Source: an uncultured Alphaproteobacteria bacterium (GTDB taxonomy: Bacteria > Pseudomonadota > Alphaproteobacteria > Rs-D84). Taken from it: a stretch of DNA of 8,926 bases. Location of the stretch: NCBI GenBank assembly GCA_937900435.1, contig CALCEG010000129.1, positions 1 through 8,926 of the forward strand, in the 5' to 3' direction. A program made the position numbers and the translations under genes. The stretch's first letter is position 1. Each line of letters opens with the position of its first letter. Of the stretch, positions 6,443 through 8,926 are shown one piece after another. A model generated the notes under the pieces. The model had not been told where the DNA came from, ran no database searches, and saw nothing but the letters and a program-made list of their open reading frames with translations.

Positions 6443-6997
6443 ATGAATGATAAAAATGAAGATTTTATAGACAGGCCTGTGGTTATGGTTGGATTAATGG
6501 GGGCAGGGAAGACAAGTGTCGGTCGGGCTTTGGCACGCAGGTTGGGTATACCCTTTGTTGATTCTGACAAGGAAATAGAATTGGCGGCAGGGTGCAGCGT
6601 TGTTGATATATTTTCAATGTATGGTGAAGAGGAATTTCGACGTGTTGAACAGCGCGTAATTGAACGCTTGTTGGATACGCCGCCTGCGCTAAAGGTTATT
6701 TCAACGGGCGAGGGGGCTTTTATCACCCCGTCGGTTCGTAAAATGGTACTGGACAGGGCGTTGTCTGTGTGGTTGCGCGCAGATTTAGATTTACTGGTGC
6801 GCAGAACAGGGCGACGCGATACGCGACCGCAACTGTTAAATACAGACAGTCGTAAAATCTTGTCGCAGTTAATAGAAGAACGCTATAAAACATACGCGTT
6901 GGCAGATATAACTGTTGAAACGCATGATGAAAGTTTGCGAAAAACTTTGTCAAAGGTGTTGACGGCGATTGAAGAATATTCTAATAAAGAGGAGTAA
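6443..6997 (+). CDS. aroK: Shikimate kinase
   Basis: This enzyme phosphorylates shikimate at the 3-hydroxyl with ATP in the chorismate pathway to aromatic amino acids. At 184 aa it is typical. It shows Walker A GLMGAGKTS (17-25), the shikimate/Mg-binding FVDSD (38-42), GEEEFRRVE (61-69), STGEGAF (87-93) and the LID segment RRDTRPQLL (124-132) with Arg128, then EERYKTYALAD (145-155). The GGGA motif that contacts shikimate appears here as GEGA, with Glu90 in the middle Gly position. The start at 6443 keeps the short N-terminal extension seen in alphaproteobacterial homologues; no Shine-Dalgarno precedes it. aroB, its frequent neighbour, is absent; mscL follows after 4 nt. Confidence 0.93.
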   Translation: MNDKNEDFIDRPVVMVGLMGAGKTSVGRALARRLGIPFVDSDKEIELAAGCSVVDIFSMYGEEEFRRVEQRVIERLLDTPPALKVISTGEGAFITPSVRKMVLDRALSVWLRADLDLLVRRTGRRDTRPQLLNTDSRKILSQLIEERYKTYALADITVETHDESLRKTLSKVLTAIEEYSNKEE

Positions 6998-7001
6998 AAA
7001 A

Positions 7002-7574
7002 ATGGCAAAAAAATTAAAATTGTTAAAAGAGTTTAGTGCATTTGTTCAACGTGGTAATGCGGTCGATATGGCGGTTGGTATCATTGTTGGTAGTGTTATG
7101 ACCGGTGTTGTTAATTCGTTGGTAAAAGATGTTATTATGCCACCGATTGGATTGTTGATTGGTGGGGTTGACTTTTCACAGTGGTTTATTGTTCTGGGGG
7201 GTGGACAACCAGGCGCAGTATATGAAACGATTGCCCAAGCACAGGAAGCAGGGGCCACAACACTTAATTTGGGCTTGTTCTGTAATTCTGTGGTTAGTTT
7301 CTTTATTACTATGTTCGCGATATTTTTGTTTGTGCGTACGCTTAATAAAGTGCGCGATAAAAAGCCTGCGAATACTCATGCGTGCCCATATTGTACGTCT
7401 ACTATTAGTAATGCGGCAACAAAGTGTCCGTTTTGTTGTTCGGATGTAGAACCAGTTGAAACCGCAGCGGTTGAAGACAGTGAGTTAAAAAAGTCTTTAA
7501 AGGGTTTGAAAAAGGTCGCAACAAGTGTTGCAACAGAATCTGTTAAGAAGATAAAAGGTATTGCAAAGCACTAA
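7002..7574 (+). CDS. mscL: Large-conductance mechanosensitive channel with CxxC tail
   Basis: MscL is a homopentameric inner-membrane channel that opens under membrane tension to release solutes in osmotic downshock. The product is 190 aa against about 136 in E. coli. The N-terminus (LLKEFSAFVQRGNAVDMAVG) and TM1 (about 20-48, ending KDVIMPPIG) are classic. A periplasmic loop (VDFSQWFIVL to about 85) and TM2 (about 90-112) follow. The extra tail has two knuckles, CPYC (128-131) and CPFC (142-145), ten residues apart, resembling a zinc ribbon, then a Lys-rich helix-prone end. Such tails are known in some MscL subfamilies. The ATG at 7002 is 7 nt after AAAGAGGAG (6986-6994), which overlaps the aroK end; a TTG at 6969 is rejected. 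It probably shares a transcript with aroK. Confidence 0.94.
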   Translation: MAKKLKLLKEFSAFVQRGNAVDMAVGIIVGSVMTGVVNSLVKDVIMPPIGLLIGGVDFSQWFIVLGGGQPGAVYETIAQAQEAGATTLNLGLFCNSVVSFFITMFAIFLFVRTLNKVRDKKPANTHACPYCTSTISNAATKCPFCCSDVEPVETAAVEDSELKKSLKGLKKVATSVATESVKKIKGIAKH

Positions 7575-7595
7575 CAAGTTGTGCGCTGCAAAAGA

Positions 7596-7627
7596 AACAA
7601 AACGGCATCTTAGGGTGCCGTTTTGTT
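7596..7627 (+). terminator. Intrinsic terminator after mscL
   Basis: AACAAAACGGCA (7596-7607) and TGCCGTTTTGTT (7616-7627) form a perfect 12-bp stem with loop TCTTAGGG. The T-rich 3' arm serves as the U-tract. It lies 21 nt after the mscL stop and would probably also work on the minus strand. Confidence 0.88.
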
Positions 7628-7662
7628 AATACAAGGGCATAATACAATAAAGGCGCATAAGG

Positions 7663-7704
7663 TATATTATGTATAGCTTATGTTGTAAGCGTATACATAA
7701 TATA
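7663..7704. repeat. Long imperfect hairpin (18-bp stem)
   Basis: TATATTATGTATA (7663-7675) pairs perfectly with TATACATAATATA (7692-7704), and GCTTA (7676-7680) with TAAGC (7686-7690). The loop is TGTTG and G7691 is a single bulge. It is not followed by a T-run, so it is not an ordinary terminator. Confidence 0.85.
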
Positions 7705-7758
7705 AGGATTATACATAATATAGGGATTGTGTGTTTTTATGGTTTATGTTGTAAGCGT
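7678..7758. repeat. Direct repeat TTATGTTGTAAGCGT
   Basis: This 15-mer is found exactly at 7678-7692 and 7744-7758. The first copy forms the loop and right inner stem of the long hairpin. The second is flanked by a weaker inverted pair, GTTTAT (7742-7747) and ATAAAC (7769-7774). Confidence 0.75.
7693..7728. repeat. Tandem 18-bp repeat, two units
   Basis: ATACATAATATAAGGATT (7693-7710) is followed directly by ATACATAATATAGGGATT (7711-7728), with one mismatch. The 13-mer TATACATAATATA occurs at 7692-7704 and 7710-7722, inverted at 7663-7675, and as 12 of 13 bases at 8204-8215. Confidence 0.85.
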
Positions 7759-8002
7759 GTGGTATGGTATAAACATTTTGTTATAATATAAAGTATCGTG
7801 AAGATAGTTTGTGATGCGTAATATAAATATGGTTTACAAATATATATTATAATGATTGTTTTGTGTGCGTCTGTGTAAATGTTCGTATAAGCGTTATTGG
7901 TGTTGTATTGATTTGTTATTTGTTTGGTGTTAACGTTTTGTTTTTATGTGTTTATTTTTGTGTATTGCGGTTTGCGCTTTTGTTGTGCGTATTATAGTTT
8001 TT

Positions 8003-8110
8003 TTGTTTGGGTGTAGATGGGGTGCGGTACCCTGCTCTAAGTTGAAAAAAAGTAAAAATGGCGGATTTCTGGGTTTTTTTAGAGTTTTTTGTGTGTGAGG
8101 TGTGTTTTTT
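8003..8110. repeat. Copy A of a ~109-bp repeated element
   Basis: It aligns by hand with 8221-8329 at about 87 of 109 columns with a single one-base gap. The strongest blocks are GGTACCCTGCTCT (8026-8038) and TGGCGGATTTCTGGG (8059-8073), both identical in copy B. A -10-like TATTAT (7990-7995) lies upstream. Substitutions fall in all codon positions of the possible MADFW frame, arguing against a coding role. Confidence 0.75.
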
Positions 8111-8220
8111 GTGTTGGGTGGTTTGTTAAAGTAAATTATTAATATTTTTGCGATAATTCTTTGTTTTGAGAAGAGTTTTGTGATTGAGTTTATTTGTGTA
8201 AAGTATACATAATATTGCTT

Positions 8221-8329
8221 TTAGTTTGATGTAGGTGGGCTGTGGTACCCTGCTCTGGATTGGGAAAAAGTAAAAAATGGCGGATTTCTGGGGTTTTTGC
8301 TGGTTTTTTGTGGGTAAAGCGTGTTTTTT
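8221..8329. repeat. Copy B of the ~109-bp repeated element
   Basis: Direct-orientation partner of copy A, offset by 218-219 bp, with identical blocks at 8244-8256 and 8278-8292. Upstream, TTGAGT (8184-8189), 18 nt and CATAAT (8208-8213) could act as a promoter reading into it, starting near 8221. No terminator is visible on + after it. The element family is not one I recognise. Confidence 0.75.
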
Positions 8330-8404
8330 TGCTGTTGTAGTGAGTTGTGAATTGTTTGGTGTTAATTGTTTGTTTAAAGTTATTTATTTGTGTCGTTGTT
8401 TTGT

Positions 8405-8432
8405 AAAAAAACAGCGGCATAAAATGCCGCTG
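8405..8432 (-). terminator. Intrinsic terminator of the Cys-rich gene
   Basis: On the minus strand CAGCGGCAT-TTT-ATGCCGCTG (arms 8432-8424 and 8420-8412) forms a 9-bp GC-rich stem followed directly by seven T (8411-8405). It lies 17 nt after the stop codon of the minus-strand gene. Confidence 0.92.
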
Positions 8433-8449
8433 CTTTACATAGCGTCCTG

Positions 8450-8707
8450 TTATCTTGTTTTGTCAAAATTTTGGCATAACTTTACGGTTTGATATGCTAA
8501 GTTTATTGCCTGTTGTTTTGTGTATAGTTTTGGTATTTTTTTTATACCGCCTTTTGGGTCGTAGTATTTTGTGAGGACTTCGTTATTAATTGTTGGAAGG
8601 AAAGTGACGCATTCTATGTCTGGGTATGTGCAATAAGACAATACGCATTTTCTTTTGGCGCATCTGCAGATTACTTTATTGATTTTATTTTCGCGTTTTT
8701 GGGACAT
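8450..8707 (-). CDS. Small basic Cys-rich protein of unknown function
   Basis: The 85-residue product is not recognised. It is basic (many Lys and Arg) with Cys at 14, 16, 21, 26, 33 and 78. The cluster CxC-x4-C-x4-C-x6-C near the N-terminus could bind a metal or form disulfides. There is no signal peptide or membrane segment, so a cytoplasmic metal-binding role is more likely if the Cys residues matter. The C-terminal half (KLYTKQQAINLAYQTVKLCQ) looks helical. It is judged real because of a strong AAAGGA (minus, 8719-8714) 6 nt before the ATG, a promoter with a consensus -35 upstream, and a dedicated terminator. It is divergent from tlyA with about 107 nt between starts. Function cannot be inferred from context. 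Confidence 0.75.
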   Translation of the reverse strand: MSQKRENKINKVICRCAKRKCVLSYCTYPDIECVTFLPTINNEVLTKYYDPKGGIKKIPKLYTKQQAINLAYQTVKLCQNFDKTR

Positions 8708-8736
8708 TTTTTATCCTTTGGTTGTTGGGTATAGTT

Positions 8737-8765
8737 ATTGTGGTTTAAAAAAAGCCGTATGTCAA
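8737..8765 (-). promoter_or_regulatory. Promoter of the Cys-rich gene
   Basis: On the minus strand a consensus -35 TTGACA (8765-8760), a 17-nt spacer and CACAAT (8742-8737, four of six consensus bases) predict a start near 8730 and a leader of about 23 nt carrying the Shine-Dalgarno. Confidence 0.6.
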
Positions 8766-8778
8766 TAATTATAACGGG

Positions 8779-8807
8779 TTGAAAAATCGATGTTTCTGGG
8801 GTATAAT
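8779..8807 (+). promoter_or_regulatory. Promoter of tlyA
   Basis: TTGAAA (8779-8784), 17 nt and a consensus TATAAT (8802-8807) form a strong sigma70-type promoter. The predicted start coincides with or immediately precedes the ATG at 8815, implying leaderless mRNA. Its first 12 bases, TTGAAAAATCGA, match the promoter at 2711. Confidence 0.75.
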
Positions 8808-8814
8808 TGTCGTT

Positions 8815-8926
8815 ATGAGATTAGATCAGGAATTAGTTAAACGTAATTTATACCCCAGTCGTGCCAAAGCGGTGGCGGCGATAGAGGCAGGTTTGGTGTC
8901 TGTTAATGGTATTGTGGCAAAGAAAC
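8815..8926 (+). CDS. tlyA: TlyA-family rRNA methyltransferase, N-terminal part (runs off right edge)
   Basis: The 37 visible residues open with MRLDQELVKRNLYPSRAKA and continue AIEAGLVSVNGIVAKK. This is the S4 RNA-binding domain that begins TlyA/YqxC proteins (typical form MRLDxxLVxRGLxxSRxxAxxxIxxGxVxVNG). Full-length members add a Rossmann methyltransferase domain that 2'-O-methylates rRNA; some were historically called hemolysin A. The methyltransferase part is outside the window, so another S4-domain protein is not excluded, though the MRLD start favours TlyA. There is no Shine-Dalgarno, and the ATG is 7 nt after the -10. It is divergent from the small Cys-rich gene. Confidence 0.85.
   Translation, partial: MRLDQELVKRNLYPSRAKAVAAIEAGLVSVNGIVAKK

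Larger units (their letters stand above)
7628..8404. other. Gene-free convergent island, T/G-rich, with repeats
   Basis: No frame here has both a ribosome binding site and a protein-like product. The stretch lies between the mscL terminator and the terminator of the minus-strand Cys-rich gene, so neither neighbour needs it. The + strand is strongly T and G rich and very poor in C, especially 7860-8400. It contains the hairpin, tandem and paired repeats listed separately. No tRNA, CRISPR or transposase remnant is recognised. It could hold small RNAs or decayed sequence. Confidence 0.7.

Noticed and set aside
7663..8215. CRISPR-like array from the recurring TATACATAATATA units
   Set aside because: The units are 12-13 bp, irregularly spaced or directly tandem, with no uniform spacers and no cas genes nearby.
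8190..8420. 76-codon minus frame across the island
   Set aside because: Its start codon lies within the terminator hairpin arm and its product is low-complexity Thr/Lys/Gln/Asn sequence from C-poor DNA.
8277..8492. 71-codon + frame starting MADFW
   Set aside because: It begins inside repeat copy B, reads through the minus-strand terminator and into the Cys-rich gene; copy A's version of the frame stops after 23 codons with changes in all codon positions and no Shine-Dalgarno.

Overview
The window reads as ordinary chromosome of an AT-leaning Gram-negative bacterium. The outer-membrane beta-barrel protein shows an outer membrane. The RF1, shikimate kinase, TlyA and MscL sequences look most like an alphaproteobacterium, possibly an uncultured host-associated or gut lineage; that placement is inference. 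Spacing is tight and most genes are housekeeping.

Layout, left to right. The 5' end of rnhA (RNase HI, minus strand) enters from the left edge and is divergent from tkt (transketolase). The two share a palindromic extended -10 element. A YgjP/SprT-like zinc metallopeptidase gene follows tkt by 6 nt. About 190 nt of leader then precede hisS. The leader holds a sigma70-type promoter, a possible 19-codon peptide with two adjacent His codons, and a second extended -10. hisS runs into prfA (RF1) with a 2-nt gap. A perfect 30-bp palindrome terminates prfA and, on the other strand, a signal-peptide-bearing autotransporter-type beta-barrel gene. Beyond that gene's divergent promoter lie aroK and mscL (4-nt gap), the latter with an added CxxC/CxxC tail, closed by a 12-bp-stem terminator.

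Positions 7628-8404 form the only long gene-free stretch. It lies between two converging terminators and has a + strand dominated by T and G. It holds an 18-bp hairpin stem, a tandem 18-bp repeat, short direct repeats and two copies of a ~109-bp element about 80% alike. After it comes a small Cys-rich basic protein gene (minus) with its own promoter, ribosome binding site and terminator. This gene is divergent from tlyA, which runs off the right edge.

Two start-site styles coexist. rnhA, hisS, prfA, the barrel gene, mscL and the Cys-rich gene have Shine-Dalgarno sites. tkt, tlyA and the possible hisS leader peptide have none, and their ATG lies exactly 7 nt after a -10 hexamer, as expected for leaderless mRNAs. 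The promoters of the leader peptide and of tlyA also share the 12-mer TTGAAAAATCGA. The least explained parts are the hisS leader and the repeat-bearing island; no known defence, mobile or CRISPR system is visible.
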